Below, piece after piece: positions 22,961-35,425 of a DNA stretch of 64,000 nt. Source of the stretch: Anoplopoma fimbria (lineage: Eukaryota > Chordata > Actinopteri > Perciformes > Anoplopomatidae). Within the stretch, counting starts at the first letter, position 1; every line of letters starts with the position of its first letter. Location: contig NW_026553830.1 in NCBI RefSeq assembly GCF_027596085.1, positions 1 to 64,000 on the forward strand, in the 5' to 3' direction. Under the pieces are notes generated by a model. The model searched no databases and was not told where the DNA came from. It saw only the letters and a list, made by a program, of their open reading frames with translations. The translations under genes were made by a program, and so were the position numbers.

Positions 22961-25900
22961 ATCTTCATATTTCTTTGATCTTTGTTAAAACTTTAACTGC
23001 TCCAAGCAGCTTTTTCTTTGACTAAAAATGACGTTGGTGAAACGTCACTCTTGAGTGAATGAAGTGAATGTTTACAGAGTCTGATTGTCAGGCTAAAAAA
23101 AAAATCTTACAACTAAGTTTTGGGGCCAAAGTGATGAATCTTGACTGATTGGAATGATGGCAAAAACTACAAAACTTGTAATAACACTGATGTTCAGAAG
23201 CGTTTAACTGGAACTCCTGTTGTTGTTTGGATTCAGCTTCAGTTAGTTCTGATTCCTCACCTTTTTGGTGAAGTTATGTCCTTATCTGACAACTTGAAGA
23301 AAACTTCTTATAAAGGCACACTCTCTGTGCCCTACTTTGTGATGAAGTCCCAATCAAAGACACCACCTCCTAATCTTGTCTAACATAGCTTAGATGTCAA
23401 TTCATTGTAGAAGGATGGAAGGTAACGCCAACAAATACTTAATCCCAACTCGACAAATACAGACCCGTGGTCAGTGGTCCTACGAGTCAAACTATGACGC
23501 TCTAGGTTCCCCTCTATCCTAATTATTAGACATCAGTTCCACCCATTACATGCATTGCGTCTTTCCAAAATAAACTTCAAAAGTAGGTTCACTTAGTTTT
23601 TGGTTTACTTGGTTAGGTTTAGGAACCGATGAATGGCATTTGATTAAAATGAGTATGTTTATTACTTAATATAAGTATGCTTGTAAACTACTGTAAAAAA
23701 AGTCACCGTTGACTTTGCTTTACACGGGACATGGACAGCGGTTTCTTAGCTGAAAGTCCTGTGTTTGTTTGACCATTTAAACCTCAGCTCCCACCCTCCA
23801 TTTGTGGACTTTCTCGTTCTTTATACTACGTCAGTTGCTCTGACTGTCTAATAATGACAAGGAATTGGTTTACATTGTATTTAAAAGCTTAGTGCGTATA
23901 CAGACAGCAAAAAATGCCTTGGTGCGTGCATCAGACGCCGAGGGCCACCGACCGAGCTGCCGTGTTTGTTGAGTCTGGAATGAGAACGGTTTGGTTGCAC
24001 ACATTTTACCGACAGTGTCGGTAAAGCTCAGGGAGAAGAGTTAGACGAGGCAAAGCTGTTTACCGAATTATAAGAGAATTTAATGTTGTGTGAATGTTTT
24101 AATAATGGAATCCTCTGTGGTGTCTGTCTTACATTGCGTTAGATGAGTTTTGCAGCTGGCAGGTGCCGCTGTATTGATTGTCCAATGTTTCTCAAACATA
24201 TTATCTTCCACTGCTCTGGCTTGCTGTTGAAATAATTTGCAAAACTTTAACAGTAGGAGTATCACTCAAAGGATTAAAGGCCCATCTTTGAAGAGCATGA
24301 AAAGCTGTGTTCGGCTGCTCATCCAGGACGCTGTTTGGACACGTTCATAATGAAACTGTTGGGGGGGGGGGGCCCACATTAGGTGTCAGTGCTAATTAGC
24401 TAAAGCCTTTGATCTTGCACGCTGCTTTTGAATGCGGCTGAAAGTGTCTACCTTTTTAATTAGGACTCAGAATACATCAGTTATTGTATGCGGCCTGCCC
24501 TTAATACCCGATGCAATCCCAGATTCCAGCTCATCAGCTCCTTTCCATGTCAGCCAGAGTTTTTCAGTTGATTGAACGCCGTGTGCCAAGTCTTCAAAAG
24601 CTGTTCTGTACTTTTATCTAAGGGGGTGTTTGTACTGACATTGGAAGCTACTTCTATGCATCCATACTGACATTGAATAAATCCATGACAACCCAAAGTG
24701 TCTGTTTTGCCTTTTTTATTTTGTCTTTAAATTTGTTCTACTGCTCGTGCTGAAGAATGGTATGTTTGATAGGGCTGCTGCTATGTAGATCAGACTTTCT
24801 CAGACTTTTCCATTTATTGCTTTCTGCCCCATATGATGTAATGATCCCACACTCAGTAAGAACACATCTAAGTAAATCCCCTTATGTCATTTAGTTTCCC
24901 TGAAGTATTTCACACTCTTTTACTTAACCTCACCAAATGTTTTACAATAATCGAACCTAAATATTTTAAGATCTTTTCCTTGACCCTACTAGGAAGATGA
25001 AATTGACACGTGTTGCTGGCTTTCACATGAAAACGATGAAAAATGAAGAATAACGCATACAACCTCCTGTTGTATTAGGATACGTTGCACAGCCTCAAAT
25101 ATACAAGCTCTGTTTAGTTAAGTTTAATTTCATTTTAACAGGAAGTTATATTGAAACATTGTCCTTATAGATAAATAGTTCCTTACTATATATAAGTTGT
25201 CAGTTTTGTCCTCCAATCTTGGTAATTATAGAAAGATGTGCCCATAAACACATGTCTTAAGATTACAGCTATGACTATATGCAGTATCCTTCAGATATAA
25301 TATATGGAATAAACATGAGCTAAAAATATACCACAGGCCAATGTCAGGTTATTTCATTGTGAGGTGCTACAGACAGAAGTATAATATATGTTTTTTTTTA
25401 AGTTCTCTCCAGACTTCCAACCTAGTGGATTGATCACGCCTCTCCTCACTTCAGAGGTAGACCGTCCCTATCACGGAACATGGGGAATTAACATATCGAG
25501 CTATTTATAGAAGAATCCCTTTTCAGCTGCCAATATAGGCAGGATTACAGAGCCACCCAATGCAGAGGAACTACAGGTAACACTCTGCCCATCAGTGCCG
25601 GTGCTGCAGCGCTGTGTGAATTCATATTGCTCTATTACAAAAGAGACATCAACAGCATTCGGTGGAGTTTTATGGGCACATTATTGCACAGGCTGAGATC
25701 AGATAAGATGTATTGTATTGATCCTTCTGTGACTATTTGGTGTGTTGCTGAAGTAAAAGTAAAAAGGGGTATATTTTCTTCCCTGGCTAAATCCTTGCTG
25801 ACACCCAAAGTAAGAATTTGTTGATCCAACTGGAGAAGCATTCAATTTTCGTAGAACGTGAGAATGGTTGGGAAATATGTGCGAAAGTAAATTGATTAGG

Positions 25901-26880
25901 AACAAATATTATGAGCTCTATGATTGCTTATTTAATTCAGATTAGGGGCCTATATGTAAATGTGTTCTGTATGCCCTAATGAAAATGATACACCCGTATA
26001 ATTAAATACATGGTTAGGCCTACATAAGTGAGCTTCGCTGACATGAAATTAGGGGCAAATAAATTTGTTGCGCGTGGCTGTTTGGAACAGGTGCCCCTTT
26101 GGAGTTTGGTGGTAACATTAGTAAATCCAGCCTCCAGCAGCAAAAGTGAACTGCAGACAATGAGCTGTGGCCAGGGAAGCCTTCTGCGGACGACATGCTC
26201 AAATCCGCAGAGCCCTGAAGCTATCAAGATATACATACATATCAATGCACACCCCTAAAAAAATCCTGGATCAAAAACCAGGCAGAAGGAAGCTAAGCAT
26301 GAAGTGAAGCGGTGGTGAAGTGTTCGACAGTCTTGAACAACTACGCACATACTATACATATTGCAGTTCATGTAATGTGTAGGAGTTTGCAGTATTTAAC
26401 CTCTGCAAAAAGTATCTTTAACTGTGTCTGATGGTAGGACGAAGTGGTGTTTCAAATGTTTATAACAAAATATGAATTTGTGTTCAGACTTACCCATGCC
26501 ACTAAGGGATATGAGTCAAATAAATTTTTCGCCAAATCATTAATTATCAAGTATGTATGAATAAATAAATAATAAACTATTGCTCAACTATTGTTTACTA
26601 TTTATTAACACCGCCAACAGTAAATAAGCTCACTGAGCATGCTCAGAATCTTCCTCTCTGGTATTTGAGGTGTGGTTGATGTAGCCGTTTATTGTCACCT
26701 ACTGGCTCAGCTAGCGTTTGGAGTTGTTATTGCGTTCTATTGTGGACAGAGATATTTTGTAAAACAGAGGTGGTGTGGACAGAATTTTATTAAAAAAACT
26801 AAAGGAACATATCAGTTCAAAGAAATATCTGTATACGTGTAGAAAAGTCCTTAAATGCAGTGCTGTCCAGGATACAATAT
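22961..26880. other. Intergenic, no gene recognised
   Basis: About 3.9 kb of AT-rich DNA with a 12-base G run at about 24361-24372. ORFs are below 90 codons on both strands and none resembles a protein domain. No RNA gene is recognised. Confidence 0.5.
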
Positions 26881-26966
26881 ACAGTGGGTACGGAAAGTAT
26901 TCAGACCCCTTTAAATTTTTCACTCTTTGTTTCATTGCAGCCATTTGCTAAAATCGAAAAAGTTCA
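26881..26966 (+). mobile_element. Tc1 left-end fragment
   Basis: The first 86 bp of the Tc1 element, up to GAAAAAGTTCA, then an abrupt join to host sequence GTGACAG. The inverted-repeat tip is intact; the inner direct-repeat motif is missing. Confidence 0.92.
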
Positions 26967-27298
26967 GTGACAGATTTCCTGCTGAGTGCTAATAGAGCTC
27001 GGGGTAATGCAGAGGGAAATCAAAGCACAATTAAAATGGCACTGAGTGACATCTAGGGGCTGGAACTGGAGGAGGAGGCCCAATCCACTCCAACCTAACT
27101 TCCAACCAGACATCTGGAGCAGGGTGGAGGTTACTTTGTCACTAGAATACATCACATTTAAGAACATGAGTACATATAATACATATTAAAGGAACCCCAA
27201 AACCTGAAATACATATTTTTCCTCTTACCTGTACTGCTATTCATCAGTCTGGATTGTTTTTGTGTGAGTTGCCAAGTGTTGGATATCTGCCTTCTATA

Positions 27299-28919
27299 CA
27301 GTGGGTACGGAAAGTATTCAGACCCCTTTAAATTTTTCACTCTTTGTTTCATTGCAGCCATTTGCTAAAATCGAAAAAGTTCATTTTTTTTTTCGCATTA
27401 ATGTACACTCAGCAACCCATCTTGACAGAAAAAAACAGAAATGTAGAAATTTTTGCAAATTTATTAAAAAAGAAAAACTGAAATATCACATGGTCATAAG
27501 TATTCAGACCCTTTGCTGTGACACTCATATTTAACTCACATGCTGTCCATTTCTTCTGATCCTCCTTGAGATGGTTCTACTCCTTCATTGGAGTCCAGCT
27601 GTGTTTAATTAAACTGATTGGACTTGATTAGGAAAGGCACACACCTGTCTATATAAGACCTTACAGCTCACAGTGCATGTCAGAACAAATGAGAATCATG
27701 AGGTCGAAGGAACTGCCCAAGGAGCTCAGAGACAGAATTGTGGCAAGGCACAGATCTGGCCAAGGTTACAAAATAATTTCTGCAGCACTCAAGGTTCCTA
27801 AGAGCACAGTGGCCTCCATAATCCTTAAATGGAAGAAGTATGGGATGACCAGAACTCTTCCTAGACCTGGCCGTCCAGCCAAACTGAGCAATCGTGGGAG
27901 AAGAGCCTTGGTGAGAGAGGTAAAGAAGAACCCAAAGATCACTGTGGCTGAGCTCCAGAGATGCAGTAGGGAGATGGGAGAAAGTTCCACAAAGTCAACT
28001 ATCACTGCAGCCCTCCACCAGTCGGGGCTTTATGGCAGAGTGGCCCGACGGAAGCCTCTCCTCAGTGCAAGACATATGAAAGCCCGCATAGAGTTTGCCA
28101 AAAAACACATGGAGGACTCCCAAACTATGAGAAATAAGATTCTCTGGTCTGATGAGACCAAGATTGAACTTTTGGCGTTAATTCTAAGCGGTATGTGTGG
28201 AGAAAACCAGGCACTGCTCATCACCTGCCCAATACAATCCCAACAGTGAAACATGGTGGTGGCAGCATCATGCTATGGGGGTGTTTTTCAGCTGCAGGGA
28301 CAGGACGATTGGTTGCAATTGAAGGAAAGATGAATGCGGCCAAGTACAGAGATATCCTGGAAGAAAACCTCCTCCAGAGTGCTCAGGACCTCAGACTGGG
28401 CCGAAGGTTCACCTTCCAACAAGACAATGACCCGAAGCACACAGCTAAAATAACAAAGGAGTGGCTTCGGAACAAGTCTGTGACCATTCTTGACTGGCCC
28501 AGCCAGAGCCCTGACCTAAACCCAATTGAGCATCTCTGGAGAGACCTGAAAATGGCTGTCCACCAACGTTCACCATCCAACCTGACAGAACTGGAGAGGA
28601 TCTGCAAGGAAGAATGGCAGAGGATCCCCAAATCCAGGTGTGAGAAACTTGTTGCATCATTCCCAAGAAGACTCATGGCTGTACTAGCTCAAAAGGGTGC
28701 TTCTACTCAATACTGAGCAAAGGGTCTGAATACTTATGACCATGTGATATTTCAGTTTTTCTTTTTTAATAAATTTGCAAAAATTTCTACATTTCTGGTT
28801 TTTTCTGTCAAGATGGGTTGCTGAGTGTACATTAATGCGAAATTCGATTTTAGCAAATGGCTGCAATGAAACAAAGGGTGAAAATTTTAAAGGGGTCTGA
28901 ATACTTTCCGTACCCACTG
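27299..28919 (+). mobile_element. Tc1-like element, copy 3, full length
   Basis: A 1621-bp element with both terminal inverted repeats and TA at each side. It is the best-preserved whole copy. Compared with copy 1 it has only one frame lesion in the coding region. Its right inverted repeat lacks a short A/T-rich stretch (near 28842) that is present in the left one. Confidence 0.93.
27677..28716 (+). pseudogene. Tc1 transposase with a single one-base frameshift
   Basis: Same protein as at 467-1549. The frame is open from 27677 and includes WSDETKIEL; it breaks at about 28170, where copies 1 and 2 have five T (or A) and this copy has four. The remainder, open in the next frame from at least 28195, keeps QQDNDPKHT and [11 protein letters not shown] and ends normally with GASTQY and TGA at 28714-28716. 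Nearly all residues are the same as copy 1; Arg-33 to Ile (KRIS to KIIS) is one change. Apart from the lost T it would be a full DDE transposase. Confidence 0.92.
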
Positions 28920-28933
28920 TATATAGATATAAA

Positions 28934-29690
28934 TATCCATCCATCCAATAATTTGCTTCCGCTTATCCGGGGTCGGGTTGGGGGCAGCAGGCTTAGGAGG
29001 GTGTTCCAGGCATCTCTCTCCTCCTGCAACACTTTCCAGCTCCTCCTAGGGATCCCCAAGGCGTTCCCAGGCCAGAAGAGATGTGAAATCTCTCCAGCGT
29101 GTTCTGGGTCTACCCCGGGGCCTCTTACCTGTTGGAAGTACCTAGAAATCCTCTAAAGGGAGGCGTCCATGAGATGCCTGATCAGATGCCCGAACCACCT
29201 CTGCTAGCCCGTTTTAGTCCATAAGCTCCTCCGAGCTCCCTTCGGATGTCTGAGCTCCTCACCCTATCTCTAAGGCTGAGCCCAGCCACCCTCTGAAGGA
29301 AGCTCATGTCGGCCGCTTGTGTCCTCAAGGGTCTGAAGGTAGATGGACTGGTATATCCTGAGCTACGCCCTCCGCCTCAGCTCCCTCTTCACCACAACAG
29401 TGCGGTTCATTGCGCGCAGCACTGCTGATGCCGAACCGCCAACAATCTCACACTCCATTTTACCCTCAATCTTGAAGACCACCAGATACTTGAACTCCTT
29501 CGCTAAGGTCAGTGACTCACTTCCAACCCAGAGGGTGCAATCCACTATTTTCCAGCAGTGAATCATGGCCTCAGACTTGGAGGTACTGACTCTCATCCTA
29601 ACAGCTTCACACTAGGCTGCAAACCGCCCCATTGTGTGCCCATTGTGTGCCGAAACTCCCGTTCTGAAGGAGATAGAACCACATCATCTT
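28934..29690 (-). pseudogene. LINE 3' region with remnant of the reverse transcriptase C-terminus
   Basis: On the minus strand, MRVSTSKSEAMI and GSESLTLAKEFKYLVV (29596-29440) match the STSKSEAM and EFKYLG region of a fish LINE reverse transcriptase. This is followed by decayed C-terminal sequence. The 3' end is a (GGAT)n tail at about 28934-28945, directly beside the right end of composite Tc1. Same family as the + strand fragment at 48950-49345, because both end in a CCGGATAAGCGGA-type tail. Frames are broken; it is 5'-truncated and inactive. Confidence 0.75.
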
Positions 29691-30948
29691 CTTAAAGCAG
29701 GGATGCAATTCTGAGTTTCCCAAACTGACCAGACACTATATAATTTAGAAAGCTTTAAAGACATCACTGGTGCGTCTCACAAGACCACCTGATTTAAATA
29801 TCATAGACATGCATTTTATTTTGGCCTGCCAGTTTGTAATTTTGTTTTTCTCCCTCAGTAGAAGTGATTGGCAGCTCAAGGTCCACATCTGACATGAATT
29901 AGATGGTCGGTTGGGGCAATAAACACCTCGCCACCAATACTGAGCATCTGTTGCCATAGCGACTGTCAAAGTAGATAGGACAGCCATTCTCACTGATATG
30001 AGCACCAGAACAAACAACATAAAGATCCTTCTGCTGAAGCAGAGCAGCTGATGGTATAAACACACCAATGAAACCTCTAAAGTAAAACAACTCTAACCTG
30101 ATTTCATAAATCCTCATTCAGTGGACTGCATGTGGTGAGGTTGATATAACTCCATTTGGACAAACCTATCATCCTTGGCTGTTTTGTAGATGGATGAGAA
30201 AGCAGCCTCTCAAAACTCTTCGGGGAGGTATTTGGAGATCCAAAACAGAGCTTCCATCTGTACCGCTAAAGCCAGGAGGGGCAATTATATCAGGCAGGGA
30301 TTGAATGTTTCCTTAACGGATGATTCATGGGGTGATTTGTCAGATCACGGAATGTGGTGAAAGCAAGTGCAATAGATAATGATGCAGGATTCAGACAACA
30401 CATTCTACATTGTTAGAGAAGACAGGCAGGATTAAAGCAAGATGTTTAAAGTCGATTTGAAATGAAAAATGCCTTTTACCATTTAAGACCACATCCCCAG
30501 TCATATTGTGCACCAACTTAGCAATATATACAAAAACTTTTTTTTATATGAGAATCCAATCTTCTTTACTTCCTGTAGAACCAAATATATGAATTGTGCT
30601 TATGTAAGCTAGTACCGATCAATTTCCACCAATAAAATCATGATATCCATCCATCAATCTGCAACTTTTATCAACAAGGAAGGTGTGTGTGGAGCCACAG
30701 CCCTCTGTAGCTCTGTATTGTGCTATATTGTGTGAAGGATTTGATTGGATTTGATCAAATATTCTGTTTCACTGGGGAACGCTCGCAGTACAGAGGCTAA
30801 AGTCTCTCTGACTACCGGATCTCTGGGACTTTAAAGCCTGTTCAGATGAGTTCAGTTTTACAATATTAAAGTTCAGCCATCCTGAGATTGCTATCTAGTG
30901 TGGTAATGTTCAACCTAGACTCAATGGGCATTGACCTTAACTATCCAA

Positions 30949-31021
30949 GGTCAATGCCTAACCATTGGTGGTCAATGCCTAACCTTAACCATTGGAGGTC
31001 AATGCCTAACCTTAACCATCT
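30949..31021 (+). repeat. Three-unit minisatellite
   Basis: Units of 21-27 bp starting GGTCAATGCCTAACC at 30949, 30970 and 30997. Confidence 0.8.
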
Positions 31022-32896
31022 TGCGAGAGTTTTGCAAATAGTAGGGTACCACCTAGACATAAAACTGATGGGGTTCCCATTTGGAAATGCAGGCAGCAGG
31101 GGAAAGACCGGTGCAGTTCAAAGATTTATCTTACAAAAATAATCTTGCGGGCAGGTGTTGATAGTCAGGCAAGTACAAGTACTGGTTGACAGATGAGAGA
31201 TTCAGGTCCTGGTCCGGGAGCAGAAACCAAGTCACATAGTACAACGTACACGGCATTAGGATGAACCGACAAATGCATAAAGGAAGTGGACTGCTTTACT
31301 GCGTGTGGAGAGCGGCTGAGAGGTAATGAGATGCAGGTGAGGATGTGGGCGGGGAAGAATAGGAAGAGCTGATTAGGGAAGTGGAAACAGGTGAGTAGAT
31401 GGGTGGGGAAAGTCAGGTAACTACAAAGCTGATGAGAGAAGTGGGATGTTGTGTTTAGATGGGTGGGCGATCAGATGATTGGATAAGTAGGGAAAGTCTG
31501 GGGCTTCAGGTGGACGTAAGGAAAATATAGGGCCTTTCTCAAATCTGATCCGTCCTAATCCCGAACCATGACTCCGTTTTTGTAGTCACGCTCACATCTG
31601 AATTAAGCACCCTTGTTTCAGGTGTTGGTATAAATACAACTCCAAACTTCAGGATGAACTTTCCTCACCAATGTAAAAGCAGGAGCTGCTGAAAAGTTTT
31701 TCAACCATGGTTTCTTATTGAATGGCAACTGTAACACACAGCGCTAGTTATAAGAGACTTAAGTAACTGTGGGCAGTGAGGTGGCAGACTCATCACATTC
31801 ACTCCACATAAAATAGGCCTTTTTGGAGAAAAATCTGAATTTGGTTCAGTGCCAAGTAGGTTTTCACATACAAGGAATTTGTTTTTGTGTTTTGGCATAT
31901 AAACAATAAACATAAATAGAAAATAGAAAATATTATAATATTTTTTATCAAAGGCCTTCTAATTTAAAAAATGTACAATGTATCTGTTTAAAATAAAGGG
32001 CTTGGCGGAATGGGCAAAGATATAATCTAAGGGATGTGCTAAAAGTGAAACATAACTTTTTTTGCAAACATTGACTTAGACTTCAATCATATACAAAGTG
32101 ACTTTTATTCTTTGGGCCAAAACTCATCAATGAATGATGTGGTTTGGGAAGCATCACAACATCATTTGTTTTGTTTATGGCACTGTTTTTTGTAATAAAG
32201 ATACATCTGACAGGAAGGCAGTGGACAGGCGTTATATACGAGTTCTTGGCAACGCTTACTGTTTAATTTCTTAGCTCATCCATCATAACCATGATCTATA
32301 GAAGAATAAAATGGGTATCCTGTTATTCCAGTGAGTTTGTAGGACACACCATGTTACCATAAAGTCCAAAAGACATAAACGACTGACACATTTAAACCTT
32401 TTTCTGTCCCCCCTAAGTTTTAATCTATTTATGCCGTTCAAAAGCAAAACGTCCTGGTTGTGATTTAAGATCTGATGATTGAATATGTCATGGCTGTATC
32501 TTCATCATACTATAGATCATCTTGTTGATCTAAGTACAATGAAGGACCAACTTATCCTGTCATTTCTATCATTGCTATTCCTCACCTGTCCACAGTGTAT
32601 CCTCAACTGTCCTCTATGTGTTTCCCGCCAAAAGAAGAGCAAGAAAGAACAAAGATGAGAACAGTAAAATAAGACATGAAACATGAAATATAATGATCGG
32701 TACATCTGTTGTTGGCTACCAGACCACAGATATTATCTGAGAAGAATGGACATTTTTAAGCCCCACTGACCTGACATCAGGAATGACCTTGCTTAAGTTA
32801 TTTATGTTTAAATGTAGCAAACTCACTAAAGTATCCATTGCTGAGCACACATATCCACAGCCATCCCTCCACAACACCCAGACCAGAGTTTTGTGA

Positions 32897-33002
32897 TATA
32901 ACCAGGTGGCAAGCTCCGGTTCTGAAGAATGAGGCCAATGTGGAAGTGTCTTCAACTTGCATTCGCTATTTATACTTTAATACTACTTCTCATATAAAGT
33001 CT
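32897..33002 (-). repeat. Dispersed family A, fragment
   Basis: Contains GGTGGCAAGCTCCGGTTCTG and ends TAAAGTCTATGG. It is an internally deleted end fragment. Confidence 0.55.
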
Positions 33003-34397
33003 ATGGCTATACAAGATAAAGTAACATTAAAAGATAACATAAAACATAATAAGTTTTGTGCAGAAGTGGAATAATTTGGTATCTAGTAATAATGATATAT
33101 AATGTCATAATCCAATAAAGAATATCTTGTGACAACATGAAAAGGATCTTTTTAGATGTGATAAGAGTCTCATTAATACAAGACTGGAAATATATTTATG
33201 TCATGTTAGCAGCCGTACCTGTCCAATCACCTAGTCCGGCCATGTTGTCTATGTTTTGTTCAGACTCAACTTTGCTCCCCATTAATTCCAGCAGGACAGG
33301 GCGACATGTATTTGTCTTCAATCTAATTGATTGAAGATACAGAGTAACATAAACTCTGCATGCAGGTTTACCAATTTTTCTAGCCGGTGGAAGTGTCTTC
33401 ACTTTAGACATCGTCTCGATATTCTTTTTAGATTATTGTCACAACAACATCAGCGTCATGTTATAATGAGCAGAGTTTCATATGCCAACATAAGCGATAT
33501 GTTGTTTTAGTACCACCAGTTTCCATCACTGGGGTGCAGTACAAAATATCTCCCTCATATTTCACACTGTTAAGTGAAACAAGTGCTTGCTATGCTTGCA
33601 TTAATTTTGACAGACAATGGAGTAGTGTATCTAAATCCTACTGGGATTCAGATTTTCATACTGCTGGCTGGAAGACCCAGGAGAGACGGACTACAATTAA
33701 TTTCCTTTCAAACAATGCCTCTCAGTGTTCACTCTGCTCAGGCTGAAGTAAACATCATCATTCCAGAGCCAGGCAGTGATCTCATGAAACACTGCCTTTA
33801 TGGTTGTTTGCCGGGCCATCCTGCCAGCCCTGTTCTTGTAGGTGCCAAACCAAACAGCATTCAGTATACAGGATAAGAGTCTGGTTACTGACTAGGGCTG
33901 TAGATTGCAAATGGAATCTGATGAAAAGAAGTTGAAAGCAGTAAATCAGTTTATTCAGGAAGCCTTAACTACACTTGGATTTTATTAACTTTCTGATTTG
34001 AGGAAAGCATCTACCTTTTTAATTTGATGTGTCTCAAAAAGATGCCTTGAGTTTGTGATCGTAGAAGAAAGACAATCTCGGTCAAAATGTGCCGTCAGTT
34101 AATTGCTTTCAACCTATGTGTCTCAGTGTTGGTGGGTCTAATCCATTCTCTTTTTAATACTACCACTGGGGGGCGCCAATGTCTGAATTTAAAAAAGAAA
34201 AAATCTCTCCAAAGTGTCTCTAAAGGTCCCATTAAATGGAATGTCGACTTTTGAAGAAGCAGTAACGCATGTTTTTATTTGCATTTTCATATATTAAGAG
34301 AGAATTAGCACCTGACTTTACAGTTCCACCAGCTGGTGAATATAATGGAGCTTCTGGCTACTGAACTTCTCAGGAGACACTTTGATAGCTATGATAC

Positions 34398-35065
34398 TGT
34401 CAAGGAGGGGTAGTGTGGACCCAATAGCAGTGCGACTGGACAAGGAATATAGTGCAGCAGATTTATTGTGAGTGGAACAAACAGCAAACTGTGAGCTGTG
34501 AGCAGGATAAGACTCACAGTGGGAAACAGGCAGGGGATCAGGCAGACGGAAACCAGAGGAAGCGGAGGCTAAACGCGTGGTCGGGGACAGAAGGCTAAGG
34601 TGGCTAACCGAGGCAAAAGCAAGGTAGAAATCCAGTGGTTGGGAACAGAAGGCTGAGTCGTTGACCGGGGCACAGGCAAGGCAGGGAAGTCCAGACAGGC
34701 AGGGTCGGCAACGGGAAATCAGTCCACGGGAAATTGCTGGAAAGTCTAGCATGAATACAACGAACGATCTGGCCGCAAATGTGTGACTGACTGGGGTTTA
34801 AATACTGCAGGGTGTAGGTGCAGCAGAGTGAGCAGGTGAGAGGGATTGTGCTGATGAGGTGGGTGTGGCAGACAGGTGCACTGCATGAGGCTGATTAGGT
34901 GAGTGAGGGAGTGTGTGGTGAGAGAGAGGGGGCTGGGCTGTGAGCTGGAAGTGGAACTGGGAGTGGCCGGAGTGAACTGAGAGAGAGTGACAGGCAGGTG
35001 AACAGAGTGAGCCAATTAGGTGAGTGAGACAGAGTGACAGGGAGTATGGAAGACAAACTGTTACA
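34398..35065 (-). mobile_element. Solo LTR with 5-bp target duplication
   Basis: A 668-bp sequence begins TGTCAAGG and ends CTGTTACA, with TGT...ACA inverted tips. It is bracketed by GATAC at 34393-34397 and 35066-35070. Read on the minus strand it has a TATTTAAA box near 34795-34802 and an AATAAA signal near 34461-34466, in the order U3-R-U5 expected of an LTR. No internal retroviral genes flank it, so it is a product of LTR-LTR recombination. The ORFs of 89-144 codons inside it are non-genic. Confidence 0.88.
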
Positions 35066-35159
35066 GATACAGAATATCCGCAGTCTGTAATACTAAATAG
35101 GTAAAAATATTTGCACAAGGTAGAGTACTTGCTCCGGCCCAATCTACAATCCCCATTGG

Positions 35160-35425
35160 TACCATCTACATCAGGACCCCGGCCATCGGTGCCATCAGCA
35201 TCAGAACCACCACCATCGGTACCATCAACTTAAGGACCACCGCCATCATTATCATCAACATCAGGACGACTGCCATCAGTACCATTACCGCTGCCATGGT
35301 CACGACAAACATATGGACCATCGCTATCGGTACCATCAACATCAGGGCCTCTACCATCAGTTCCATTAGCATCAAGACCACCGCCACGGTCACGACAAAC
35401 ATATGGACCACTGCCATCGGCTCTT
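35160..35425 (+). repeat. Degenerate minisatellite rich in CCATC/CATCAG
   Basis: Tandem imperfect units mixing ACCATC, GGTACCATCA and ACATCAGGACC, with a higher-order block (CACGGTCACGACAAACATATGG type) seen twice. The minus strand is open for 98 codons as VLMLM/VPM repeats, which follows from the repeat rather than from a gene. Confidence 0.8.

Larger units (their letters stand above)
26881..28919 (+). mobile_element. Composite Tc1 unit carrying captured host DNA
   Basis: The unit has, in order: a Tc1 left end of 86 bp (26881-26966), a 332-bp host segment (26967-27298, reverse complement of 16878-17210), a TA, and a full Tc1 (27299-28919). Its outermost ends are both Tc1 termini, each next to TA (26879-26880; 28920-28921). 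The inner Tc1 left end is also complete, so the unit has three usable-looking ends. This looks like a macro-transposon formed by capture of flanking DNA. Confidence 0.85.
29691..34392. other. Intergenic, repeat-poor stretch
   Basis: Contains a short minisatellite (30949-31021), a possible LTR-type remnant around 31130-31540 (purine-rich, with repeated CAGGTGAG-like motifs as in the solo LTR at 34398) and a family A fragment (32897-33002). ORFs here (at most 107 codons) have no recognised domain. The minus-strand frame at 29899-30117 looks somewhat protein-like but I cannot name it. Confidence 0.45.

Noticed and set aside
31130..31540. Second solo LTR
   Set aside because: The base composition and motifs are suggestive, but I found no TG/CA tips or target duplication, so it stays only a note within the intergenic entry.
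34318..35142. Several minus-strand ORFs of 89-144 codons
   Set aside because: They lie within the solo LTR and overlap in different frames with low-complexity Ser/Pro/His; not genes.
35160..35425. Regular spacing of CATCAG/ACCATC units, CRISPR-like at first glance
   Set aside because: Units are adjacent, degenerate and without unique spacers, and the DNA is a vertebrate genome; this is a minisatellite.
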